Shown here in pieces: positions 49,309 to 56,927 of a stretch of 64,000 nucleotides of DNA (the stretch's first letter is position 1; every line of letters begins with the position of its first letter). Location of the stretch: the NCBI GenBank assembly GCA_029259745.1, contig JAJDEO010000043.1, forward strand, positions 1 to 64,000, in the 5' to 3' direction. Source of the stretch: Planctomycetota bacterium (lineage in GTDB: Bacteria > Planctomycetota > B15-G4). The position numbers were made by a program, and so were the translations under genes. The notes beneath the pieces were generated by a model. The model was given only the letters and a program-made list of their open reading frames with translations. It searched no databases and was not told the origin of the DNA.

Positions 49309-50997
49309 ATGCTCCGCCCGCTGTTGTCCGTTGGTACGTCCCTGCTCGCGCTCTGCGCAGCACAGGCGGCCGCGCAAGTCGACTTCCTCTACACGCTGAA
49401 CGAGTTCGGTCAGGCCGCCGTCAACGGCACGAAGCTCGACGCACTGCCGTCGAAGTTCGACCCCGACAAGGCCAGCGACCCGAAGCTCGACCAGCGCTGG
49501 TGGGACATGGTCATCAAGGGCGAGGACCGCTATGCCCTGCGCCTCGACGGACGCATCGAGAAGAACGGCGCGTTGGAGATGACGCTCAGCACCGACACCG
49601 GCACGGCCTGGGTCGCACTCGTGCTCACGGACGCCGACGAGCTCTACGCGCTGCGCACGGACGGACGCATCTCGCGCGACGGCACCGCGCTCGTCAACTT
49701 GCCCGGCAAGACGTTCAACTGTCCCTCGGTCAACAGCACGACGGCCTTCGCCTACGTCGACTTGATCTCGAACGGCACGGACGTCTTCGCATTGCGTAGC
49801 GATGGCGCGATCTTCAAGAACACGACGATCACGCCGATCTTCGAACTCAACGCGAAGGACGGTCTGTTCGACGGTTGCGAAGACGAGGGTGAATCCCCGG
49901 ACACGGAGTGGCGCAACCTCGCGCTGCACCCGGTCGACGGTCGCATCTTCGCGCTCCGCACCGATGGGAGCGTGCTGTCCGCCGACCCGTCCGCCGACCC
50001 CGGCGATGGCGTCACCAACGAAGGGACGATCGAAGCCGAGCTCCCGTTCGGCAACGTCATCGCACTCGACCGCTACTACCGCGACCTCGAGTTCACCGAG
50101 GACGCCGCGTGGTTCGCGCTCCGCGCCGACGGCGACCTCTACAGCTCGGGGAGTCTCGTCGAGCCGCTCGTCGACTTCCCCGGCACGCCGGCCCAGGGCT
50201 TCGAGCAGACGTACATCGACCTCGCGACGGGCGGCACGTCGGTCTATGCGCTGCGGTTCGATGGACGCGTGCACGCCGACCTCGACACCACGCCGGTCCT
50301 CAAGCTGAAGCAGGGCCGCTGGCGTCGCATCGAGGGCAGCAACACGCCGCCCAACGTCGACAACATCGACAACACCAAGCCGACGATCACGAAGTACGCG
50401 CCACGCTTCACACAGGGCGACGCAGTCTCGATTCCGCTCGTCGCACAGGACATCGACCAGGCCTCGGACGCGCTGACGATCGTCGTCGACGAGTCGATGC
50501 TGCCGGTATGGCTCGAGTACGACGCCGACTCGCGTACGTTCCAGAGCACGCTCGAGTATCCGACGATCCCCACGGAGATCGACGGCGACGACACGAAGGG
50601 CGGCGTGAAGGTCAAGTACACGGTCGATGACGGCAAGGACAAACCTGTCAAGGGCACGCTGAAGTTCAAGGTGCTCACGCCCGACACGAACGAGAACAAG
50701 AACAAGAAGCCGATGGGCGCGAAGATCAAGAAGGCCACGGCCTTCGTCGGCGTGCCGTACTCGCTGCGCATGCTCGCGTCCGACCGCGACGGTGACGAGG
50801 TCACGATCACGGTCGACGAAGAGGCGCTGCCCGAGGGCGCGACGTTCGACGGCGTCGACACGATCAACTGGGATGCGCCGACGATCGACGACATCGGCAA
50901 GGTCTCGTTCGTCTTCCTGCTCGACGACGGCTCGGGGAAGAAGCCCGTGAAGCGCAAGGTCGGCGTGAAGGTCGTCTCGAGCCTGCTTGGCTTCTGA
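49309..50997 (+). CDS. Secreted repeat protein with Ig/cadherin-like C-terminus
   Basis: A 562-residue exported protein (signal RPLLSVGTSLLALCAAQAAA). Residues 40-350 carry six or so repeats of the type YALRLDGRI, YALRTDGRISRDG, FALRSDGAIF, FALRTDGSVL, FALRADGDLY and YALRFDGRV, predicted to form a beta-propeller of the RCC1/kelch kind. The rest holds two putative-Ig or cadherin-like domains (PLVAQDIDQASDALTIVVDE and MLASDRDGDEVTITVDEEAL). The tail is Lys-rich. A cell-surface structural role is likely. The ATG at 49309 starts the signal peptide. Confidence 0.85.
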   Translation: MLRPLLSVGTSLLALCAAQAAAQVDFLYTLNEFGQAAVNGTKLDALPSKFDPDKASDPKLDQRWWDMVIKGEDRYALRLDGRIEKNGALEMTLSTDTGTAWVALVLTDADELYALRTDGRISRDGTALVNLPGKTFNCPSVNSTTAFAYVDLISNGTDVFALRSDGAIFKNTTITPIFELNAKDGLFDGCEDEGESPDTEWRNLALHPVDGRIFALRTDGSVLSADPSADPGDGVTNEGTIEAELPFGNVIALDRYYRDLEFTEDAAWFALRADGDLYSSGSLVEPLVDFPGTPAQGFEQTYIDLATGGTSVYALRFDGRVHADLDTTPVLKLKQGRWRRIEGSNTPPNVDNIDNTKPTITKYAPRFTQGDAVSIPLVAQDIDQASDALTIVVDESMLPVWLEYDADSRTFQSTLEYPTIPTEIDGDDTKGGVKVKYTVDDGKDKPVKGTLKFKVLTPDTNENKNKKPMGAKIKKATAFVGVPYSLRMLASDRDGDEVTITVDEEALPEGATFDGVDTINWDAPTIDDIGKVSFVFLLDDGSGKKPVKRKVGVKVVSSLLGF

Positions 50998-51022
50998 GCG
51001 CGCACGCCGCGGCGGGCAGCGA

Positions 51023-51179
51023 GTGGTGTGATTCAAAAGTTCGCGAAATTAGCTTTGGGTCATCGTCGTCGCTGGCAAGGCGCATCGCCGCAGGCGAATG
51101 GGTGGATTCGTCGAGGAGATGCAACACAGCCAGCGGCGAGGAGGGCGTGAAACAAATGACGCGAACTTTTGAATCACAC
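51023..51179 (+). repeat. MITE-like repeat of 157-160 bp, copy 1
   Basis: Ends are a perfect 20-bp terminal inverted repeat, GTGTGATTCAAAAGTTCGCG at the left (from 51025) and its complement at 51160-51179. The reverse complement of the copy at 55331-55490 matches it at all but about six positions. It has no coding capacity. The core (GCAGGCGAATGGGTGGATTC) is shared with the 167-bp family. The right end abuts the TAG stop (CTA at 51179-51181) of the regulator gene. A bidirectional terminator role is possible, as the ends can pair in RNA. Confidence 0.85.
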
Positions 51180-51730
51180 TAGCTGTCGCGGCGGCGGCGC
51201 TTCGTCGACACGCGGTTGGCCTTCGAGACGAGCATCTTCAGGCCCAGCTTCTGGACGATGCCGCCCTTGAGGAACTGCTCGGCCATGTGGTCGGCCATGC
51301 CGATGAGGCCCTCGATGAGCTGTAGCCGCTCGCAGAACTTCTGCGCATCGGCGCCCTTCTCGGCCTCGAGCTGCGGGATCCAGGTGCGCGTGGCGGAGAG
51401 GATGGGGTCCCACTCGCGGCGCTTGCGCGTCTGGACGATGTTCCGAATGGCCTTCTCCATGTCCGTCTCCGGACGGTAGGAGACGCGGCGACTGCCGGCA
51501 CAGCGCTCGGGGATGACGAGTCCCCAGTCTTGGAGATCGCGGCAGGCCATCGACACGGCGCCGCGGCTCATTCCGAGCCCCGCGACGATCGACTCGGCGT
51601 CGCACGGATCAGCCTGGGTGAGCAACCAACCGAAAACCCGTCCGGTCGCCGGTGAGACGCCCCAGAAGGGCGCCATTTGGCCCCACAGGCTCACGAACTG
51701 CGTGCGAATCTCCTCGGTCTCGCTCGGCAT
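51179..51730 (-). CDS. GbsR/MarR-type transcriptional regulator
   Basis: A 183-residue winged-helix regulator of the GbsR family. Typical features: FVSLWGQMAPFWGVSPATGRVFGWLL at the start, the helix-turn-helix AESIVAGLGMSRGAVSMACR with DLQDWGLV, and a long C-terminal dimerising helix bundle (KFCERLQLIEGLIGMADHM). Relatives sense choline or other compatible-solute precursors, but the effector here is unknown. It is divergent from the AGCS amino-acid symporter at 51889 (158-nt gap), a likely target. Its TAG stop is formed at the edge of a mobile repeat, so the original C-terminus may have been altered (current tail STKRRRRDS). Confidence 0.87.
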   Translation of the reverse strand: MPSETEEIRTQFVSLWGQMAPFWGVSPATGRVFGWLLTQADPCDAESIVAGLGMSRGAVSMACRDLQDWGLVIPERCAGSRRVSYRPETDMEKAIRNIVQTRKRREWDPILSATRTWIPQLEAEKGADAQKFCERLQLIEGLIGMADHMAEQFLKGGIVQKLGLKMLVSKANRVSTKRRRRDS

Positions 51731-51888
51731 GCCAGAGTTCTAGCAGGTCGACATTCAAACACTTCAGAAATCTCGATCACCTCGCGCGACCACACCCCCG
51801 GCCGTAGCTCGATTGCAACACACCCGGCTGCCTGGCACGATCATGCGCCGTCCGCCCGACTCATCCGCGCGCCCGATTGGGGACCTCC

Positions 51889-53547
51889 ATGCCGCACCGC
51901 CGTCGCCTGGCCGTATTCTTCGCGATCGCCCTGTCTTTCCTGGCCGCGCCGATCGAGGCCGCCACGACGGCGCCCAGCGCGCCGCCCGCCGTCGTCCAGG
52001 ACGACGGCGAGATGACCGTCATCGAGAAGATCAACGCGAAGCTCGAGGGCGTCGATCGCACGATGGGCGACGTCAACGCCTGGATCGCGGGCGGCGACGA
52101 TGGCAGCACGCCCGATATCGTCGAGAACGCGGTGGGCATGTTCATGCTCGTGCCGCTGGGCTTCGACAACGCCAGGGGCGAGCCCGTGAAGGTGCCCCTC
52201 GCCGTGCTCTGGCTCGTGCTCGGTGCGATCTTCTTCACGCTGCGCATGGGCTTCATCCAGTTCCGCGCCTTCCGCCACGCCATCGCGATCACGGGCGGCA
52301 AGTACGACAACCCCGACGACCAGGGCGACGTCACGAGCTTCCAGGCCCTCACGGCTGCCCTCTCGGCGACGGTCGGCCTCGGCAACATCGCCGGCGTCGC
52401 GCTCGCCATCTCGATCGGTGGCCCGGGCGCAACCTTCTGGATGATCGTGGCCGGCCTGCTCGGCATGGCCTCGAAGTTCACCGAATGCTCGCTAGGACAG
52501 ATGTATCGCCAGGTGCGCTCGGACGGAACGGTCATGGGCGGCGCGATGTACTACCTGTCGCGCGGCCTGTCCGACATGAAACTCGGCGTCGTCGGCTATC
52601 CCCTGGCGTTCCTCTTCGCGCTGCTCTGCATGGGCGGGTCGCTCGCGGGCGGCAACAGCTTCCAGGTGAATCAGTCGCTCGGGATCCTGACGAACACCTT
52701 CCCCTCGCTCATCGGCAGCGAGTGGATGTACGGCGCCATCATGACCGTGCTCGTCGGCATCGTCATCATCGGCGGCATCCAGCGCATCGCGTCGGTGGCC
52801 GAGAAGGTCGTGCCGTTCATGTGCGGCCTCTACGTGATCCTGTGCCTCTACGTGCTCGGCACGTCGTTCGGTGACATCCCGATGGCGTTCGGCCTCATCT
52901 ACGACGGCGCGTTCAACGCCGACGCGGCTCTGGGCGGATTCTTCGGCGTGCTCATCGTCGGCTTCCAGCGCGCGGCCTTCTCGAACGAGGCCGGCGTCGG
53001 TTCTGCGGCCATCGCCCACTCGGCGGCCAAGACGCCCTATCCCGTGCGCGAGGGCATCGTCGCCCTGCTTGAGCCCTTCATCGACACCGTCGTCGTCTGC
53101 ACGATGACGGCCCTCGTGATCGTCATCACGGGCGCCTACGACGCCGGCGGCGAGTTCGAGGTCCTGCGCGAGGCGCGGAACGGTGCCGGACTCACCTCCG
53201 CGGCCATGGCCTCGGCGATCGGCGACTGGGTCCCGTACGTGCTCACCGTAGCCGTCGTGCTCTTCGCCTTCTCGACGATGATCTCGTGGAGCTACTACGG
53301 CGAGCGCTGCTGGACGTGGATGTTCGGCGACGGGTCGTCGATCATCTACAAGTGCATCTTCCTCGCCTTCGTGTTCATCGGCTCGATCATCTCGGGCACG
53401 AACGCGCTCGACTTCGGCGACCTCATGATCCTCGGCATGGCCTTCCCGAACATCCTCGGCGTCGTGCTGCTGTCGGGGAAGGTGAAGAAGTCGCTGGACG
53501 AGTACCTCGTCAAGCTCAAGGCCGACGAGTTCAAGACCTACAAGTGA
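51889..53547 (+). CDS. Sodium:alanine/glycine symporter (AGCS family)
   Basis: A 552-residue transporter that moves small amino acids with Na+. AGCS motifs: TLRMGFIQFRAFRHAI, TAALSATVGLGNIAGVALAISIGGPGATFWM, GLLGMASKFTECSLGQMYR, GGAMYYLSRGL, FQRAAFSNEAGVGSAAIAHSAAKT and FAFSTMISWSYYGERCW. About ten or eleven transmembrane helices are predicted. A 100-residue N-terminal extension with its own signal peptide (LAVFFAIALSFLAAPIEA) precedes the first core helix, longer than in most family members. The ATG at 51889 follows a weak GGGGACC. It is divergent from a GbsR-type regulator. Confidence 0.92.
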   Translation: MPHRRRLAVFFAIALSFLAAPIEAATTAPSAPPAVVQDDGEMTVIEKINAKLEGVDRTMGDVNAWIAGGDDGSTPDIVENAVGMFMLVPLGFDNARGEPVKVPLAVLWLVLGAIFFTLRMGFIQFRAFRHAIAITGGKYDNPDDQGDVTSFQALTAALSATVGLGNIAGVALAISIGGPGATFWMIVAGLLGMASKFTECSLGQMYRQVRSDGTVMGGAMYYLSRGLSDMKLGVVGYPLAFLFALLCMGGSLAGGNSFQVNQSLGILTNTFPSLIGSEWMYGAIMTVLVGIVIIGGIQRIASVAEKVVPFMCGLYVILCLYVLGTSFGDIPMAFGLIYDGAFNADAALGGFFGVLIVGFQRAAFSNEAGVGSAAIAHSAAKTPYPVREGIVALLEPFIDTVVVCTMTALVIVITGAYDAGGEFEVLREARNGAGLTSAAMASAIGDWVPYVLTVAVVLFAFSTMISWSYYGERCWTWMFGDGSSIIYKCIFLAFVFIGSIISGTNALDFGDLMILGMAFPNILGVVLLSGKVKKSLDEYLVKLKADEFKTYK

Positions 53548-53656
53548 TGTCGTGAAGACCGGCGTTGCTGTGCGGCGGCTTGCGGCGGACGGGCTTGGCT
53601 TCGCCGTCGGGCCATCGCACGGCGCTGCAATGACGTGGCGCGGCGCGGCGTCTAAT

Positions 53657-53713
53657 CGGGGTCGTCTGACAAGGCGCAGCGGCGCTGGCGATGGATTCGT
53701 CGACGGGATGCTG
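53657..53713 (+). repeat. Degenerate core of the mobile repeat
   Basis: TGACAAGGCGCAGCGGCGCT then GATGGATTCGTCGACGGGATGC follows the core of the 160-bp family (TGACAAGGCGCATCGCCGC, GTGGATTCGTCGAGGAGATGC) with gaps, but no terminal repeats remain. It sits between the AGCS gene and the intact 167-bp element, and a further block at 53795-53823 recurs near 9547. Confidence 0.6.
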
Positions 53714-53839
53714 CGCGCCGAGTCACACGACGAGCGGAGTGACACCTCTCGGAGTCGGTTGACGAACTCATGCGACGCTCGGCACACATCACCAAGGCCC
53801 AGCTGTGACCTCGTGACGATCGTCGCTGAAGAATCCGGG

Positions 53840-54006
53840 CTAGCAGCCGATTGAAAGACTCATCCGGCGCGCCGCACGCACCCGAGCGCGCCTGTGCGAG
53901 AGCGGGAGCCTCGACGAATCCACCGATGCGCCTGCGTTCCCACACTCGCGCAGACACACTCGGTCACGCACGGCGCACTCGGAGCAGTGCTTCGACAGGC
54001 TGCTAA
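53840..54006 (-). repeat. 167-bp MITE-like repeat, copy 2
   Basis: Exactly the same length as the element at 17901-18067 and the same ends (CTAGCAGCC at the left, GGCTGCTAA at the right). Shared inner blocks include CGCACGCACCCGAGC, CGACGAATCCAC, GCCTGCGTTCCCACAC and CACTCGGTCACGCACG. Its right end supplies the TAG stop (CTA at 54003-54005) of the FxsA gene. Confidence 0.78.
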
Positions 54007-54515
54007 GGACCGATCGGCGTGTGGCCGTCGTCGTCGCTGACGTCGGTGACCTCGTAGTCGTCCGCCGAGAGGTCTTTGACGCCGCCTGACGCCGGCGGCG
54101 GCGTCGCGCCGGGACCACCCCCGGCCGAGAACGTGAAGACGTTGACACCGCCCGCGCTGCCGGCCTTGGCCGCCATGTTCGCGCGCACGGCGTCGGCCAG
54201 CTTGCGCCGCGTGGAAGGGATCAGCAACAGCACGCCGACCGTGTCGGTGATGATCCCGGGCGTGATCAGCGCCACGCCTGCCACGAAGATGAGCAGCCCC
54301 TCGAGGATCGCACGCGTGGGTGGTTCGCCGGCGTGGGCGCCCTGCATGCGCGCGCGCACACCGGCGCTCTGCCAGCGAGCCAGCCCCGCGCCCAGGAACC
54401 CGGTGACGATGACGAGCGCGAGCATCGGGATCGCACCCAGCGCCTGGCTGACCTTGTAGAGCAGCCAGATCTCGAGGATCGGAACGGCGATGAACAGAAG
54501 GAGTAACCTACCCAT
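54003..54515 (-). CDS. fxsA: FxsA family membrane protein
   Basis: A 170-residue inner-membrane protein of the FxsA family (in E. coli, linked to phage T7 exclusion by F). Seen: RLLLLFIAVPILEIWLLYKV, MLALVIVTGFLGAGLARWQS, RAILEGLLIFVAGVALITPG and TDTVGVLLLIPSTRRKL. This is the normal four-segment layout. A Gly/Pro-rich and acidic cytoplasmic tail follows. The ATG at 54515 starts the conserved first helix, with AGGAG about 12 nt upstream. The stop TAG lies inside the edge of a 167-bp mobile repeat, so the tail may have been changed by insertion. It is divergent from the HAD gene. Confidence 0.88.
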   Translation of the reverse strand: MGRLLLLFIAVPILEIWLLYKVSQALGAIPMLALVIVTGFLGAGLARWQSAGVRARMQGAHAGEPPTRAILEGLLIFVAGVALITPGIITDTVGVLLLIPSTRRKLADAVRANMAAKAGSAGGVNVFTFSAGGGPGATPPPASGGVKDLSADDYEVTDVSDDDGHTPIGP

Positions 54516-54606
54516 GCGTGCATGATGGCACGCACACGCCGGTCGCGCACGCCTCGCCGTGCAGCCGCCCCGCCCACCCCACTCGCGCCCCGTCGCCGAC
54601 TCGCCC

Positions 54607-55221
54607 GTGCCCACCCCACTGCCTCATCCACGCGGCACCGTGATCCTCTTCGACGTCATGAACACGCTCGTTCGCGAGCCGTTCTTCGCCGACGTTCCGG
54701 GACACTTCGGCATGACGCTGGACGAGCTGCTCGCGGCCAAGCACCCGACGTCGTGGTTCGCGTTCGAACGCGGAGAGATCGACGAAACGGCCTACTTCGA
54801 GGACTTCTTCCGCGACCGCCGCCCGATCCGCGGCGACCACCTGCTCGAGGTCCTCGTGGCGGGCTTCGAGTGGCTGCCCGGCATGGAGCCGCTCCTCGCC
54901 GATCTGCACGCCGCAGGACACACGATCCACGCCCTCTCGAACTACCCCGCGTGGTATCGGCTGATCGACGAGAAGCTCGGCCTGTCCCGCTACCTCTCGT
55001 GGACGTTCGTCTCGTGCAAGACCGGCGTCCGCAAGCCCGACGCGGAGGCCTATCTCGGCGCCGCACGCGCGCTCGGCGTCTCTCCGGCCGAGTGTCTGTT
55101 CATCGATGACCAGGACGCCATGGTCGCGGGCGCGCGGGCGGTCGGGATGCCCGCCATCCAGCGCACGACGACTCAACAGCTCAGCGACGACCTGCGCGCG
55201 CGTCGACTGCTCGGGGCCTGA
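54607..55221 (+). CDS. HAD-superfamily protein lacking the second motif-I Asp
   Basis: A 204-residue HAD subfamily IA protein. Motif I reads LFDVMNTLV: the nucleophile Asp is present but Asp+2 is Met. Motif II is HALSNYP, motif III the Lys in SCKTGVRKPDAEAY, and motif IV CLFIDDQDAMVAGARAVG. In L-2-haloacid dehalogenases Asp+2 is also absent (DxYGT), whereas phosphatases need it, so this may be a dehalogenase-like hydrolase or something other than a phosphatase. The start is uncertain: GTG at 54607 is used; GTG at 54559 would add 16 Pro-rich residues. It is divergent from fxsA. Confidence 0.83.
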   Translation: MPTPLPHPRGTVILFDVMNTLVREPFFADVPGHFGMTLDELLAAKHPTSWFAFERGEIDETAYFEDFFRDRRPIRGDHLLEVLVAGFEWLPGMEPLLADLHAAGHTIHALSNYPAWYRLIDEKLGLSRYLSWTFVSCKTGVRKPDAEAYLGAARALGVSPAECLFIDDQDAMVAGARAVGMPAIQRTTTQQLSDDLRARRLLGA

Positions 55222-55330
55222 CGCGCACGCCGTGGGCAGCGTGGGATGTGCAGCCCGTGGCGAAAGTCATTCCGACCGTGGAGCCATCTGCTGGGCCGAT
55301 GCCGCCCGAGCGAAAGCACTATCACCGCTG

Positions 55331-55490
55331 GTGGTGTGATTCAAAAGTTCGCGTCATTTGTTTCACGCCCTCCTCGCCGCTGGCTGTGTTGCATCTCCTC
55401 GACGAATCCACCCATTCGCCTGCGGCGATGCGCCTTGTCAGCGACCACGATGACCCAAAACTCATTTCGCGAACTTTTGAATCACACCAC
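55331..55490 (-). repeat. MITE-like repeat of 160 bp, copy 2
   Basis: Begins GTGGTGTGATTCAAAAGTTC and ends with the exact complement, so the terminal inverted repeat is 23 bp. Inverted relative to 51023-51179 and nearly identical to it. It lies between the HAD gene and the FG-GAP gene, and its last base is the first base of the CTA (TAG) stop of the FG-GAP gene at 55490-55492. Confidence 0.87.
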
Positions 55491-56842
55491 TAGCGCGTCC
55501 GCTCGGCGATCAGTTCGGTGAGGTCGTAGGCCCGCAACTCATCGTGCTCACCTCGCTCGATGTCGATCGCCAGGGCGCGCACGATCAGTTCGGGTGGTCC
55601 ACCGGGCACCAGCTGGCCGGCCGCCATGTCGAGCCCGAAAGCCGCATCGAGGCGGTCGGGCGTCAGCGTGCCGAGCGGCTCCCCGTCGGCGCCGGAGACG
55701 AGATAGATGCGCCCGCGGCCGTCCCACATGCGCGAGACGCGCGGCTCGGACACGGCGAAGTCGGGCGCTCCGTCTGCGTTCACATCGCCCAGCGGCGCGA
55801 AGGCTGTGCAGTAGGCGGCGCGTCGGTTCGTGCGGAAGGTCGTGAAGACGGCCTGGCCGTCGGCGCCCGAGACGACCGTCAAGGTCGGCATGTTGTCGGC
55901 GCCTTCGAAGACCTTCGGGCCGCCGATCACGATCTCGCCTGTGCCGTCGGCATCGACATCACCGAGGAACATGAGGTTCAGGTCGACGGTCGTGAACCCC
56001 GTCCATGAGTGGATCGCGCGCCCGGTCGCCACGTCGAAGACGTGCACCCAGGCCTCGGTCGGCGCCTCGTCGCCGGGCTCGCCGCGCTGGCTCCCCACGA
56101 TCACATCCGAGACGCCGTCGCCGTCCACGTCGCCCGAATCGAGGACGACGCCGAAGCCGAAGACGCCCGTCGGACACGTCCAGGACTGCAGCCGTCGCCC
56201 GTCGGCGGACGAGACCACCTCGACGATGCTCTGGTCGTCGCCGTCCTGTTTGCTGCGCCGCGGTGCACTCGCCACGACGACGTCGTCGCGACCATCGCCA
56301 TCGATGTCGGCGATCGACGCCACGCGCGTCCCGAAGAACATCCGCTCGAGCGCAGCGCAGACGCGTGCGTCCACGGCGCCGGCGTCCGCCGGATCGACGA
56401 CGAGCAACTCGCCCCGCGCACCCTGCGGCCCCTCGGCCTCGCAGCGCGCACGCGTCCGACCGACCGCGAGCGCGGCCTTCTCGCCGGCGAGCCAGGCAAG
56501 CTGATTTGCATACCCATCGCCGCGCCGCTCGCTCGTGAGTGGTCCGTTCCAACTGCCGGCCTCGATGACCTCACCGGTTGCACCGGAAAGGCGCTCGACC
56601 CGTCCGACGAGCTGGTCGTGGTCGTAAAAGCGCGGCCGCCCGACGAGCACATCGTCCCCAGCATCTCCCGGCACCGTGAGCAGCTCGCCGGCGTACTCCT
56701 CGCCGAGCCCTGCGCGGAGTGTCCAGAGGACGTTCCCGCGCTCGGTCTCGAACTCCGAGGACGACGGGGCCTGCTGGGCCATTGTCGTCGCAGCGAGCGA
56801 GAACGCGGCAGCGAGAGCTTGGAACGACAGACGACGCGTCAT
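55490..56842 (-). CDS. Secreted FG-GAP/VCBS (integrin-like) repeat protein
   Basis: A 450-residue exported protein with signal peptide (FQALAAAFSLAATTMAQ). Repeats of the FG-GAP/VCBS type are clear: VASIADIDGDGRDDVVVASA, DSGDVDGDGVSDVIVGSQRG, FLGDVDADGTGEIVIGGPKV and APLGDVNADGAPDFAVSEPR. Each has a DxDxDGxxD calcium-binding loop, giving a seven-bladed propeller in most homologues. A surface or adhesion role is likely. CGGAG lies 9 nt before the ATG at 56842. The TAG stop is formed at the edge of the mobile repeat 55331-55490, so the C-terminus (ELIAERTR) may be novel. Confidence 0.88.
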   Translation of the reverse strand: MTRRLSFQALAAAFSLAATTMAQQAPSSSEFETERGNVLWTLRAGLGEEYAGELLTVPGDAGDDVLVGRPRFYDHDQLVGRVERLSGATGEVIEAGSWNGPLTSERRGDGYANQLAWLAGEKAALAVGRTRARCEAEGPQGARGELLVVDPADAGAVDARVCAALERMFFGTRVASIADIDGDGRDDVVVASAPRRSKQDGDDQSIVEVVSSADGRRLQSWTCPTGVFGFGVVLDSGDVDGDGVSDVIVGSQRGEPGDEAPTEAWVHVFDVATGRAIHSWTGFTTVDLNLMFLGDVDADGTGEIVIGGPKVFEGADNMPTLTVVSGADGQAVFTTFRTNRRAAYCTAFAPLGDVNADGAPDFAVSEPRVSRMWDGRGRIYLVSGADGEPLGTLTPDRLDAAFGLDMAAGQLVPGGPPELIVRALAIDIERGEHDELRAYDLTELIAERTR

Positions 56843-56927
56843 GGCTTCGAACTCCGGGAGTGAGGTGAGAGCGCGCGAGGGGCGTTGCTGGCACGTCGAA
56901 CGCCGCCCTGCTGTTGGGTGTCCGCCG

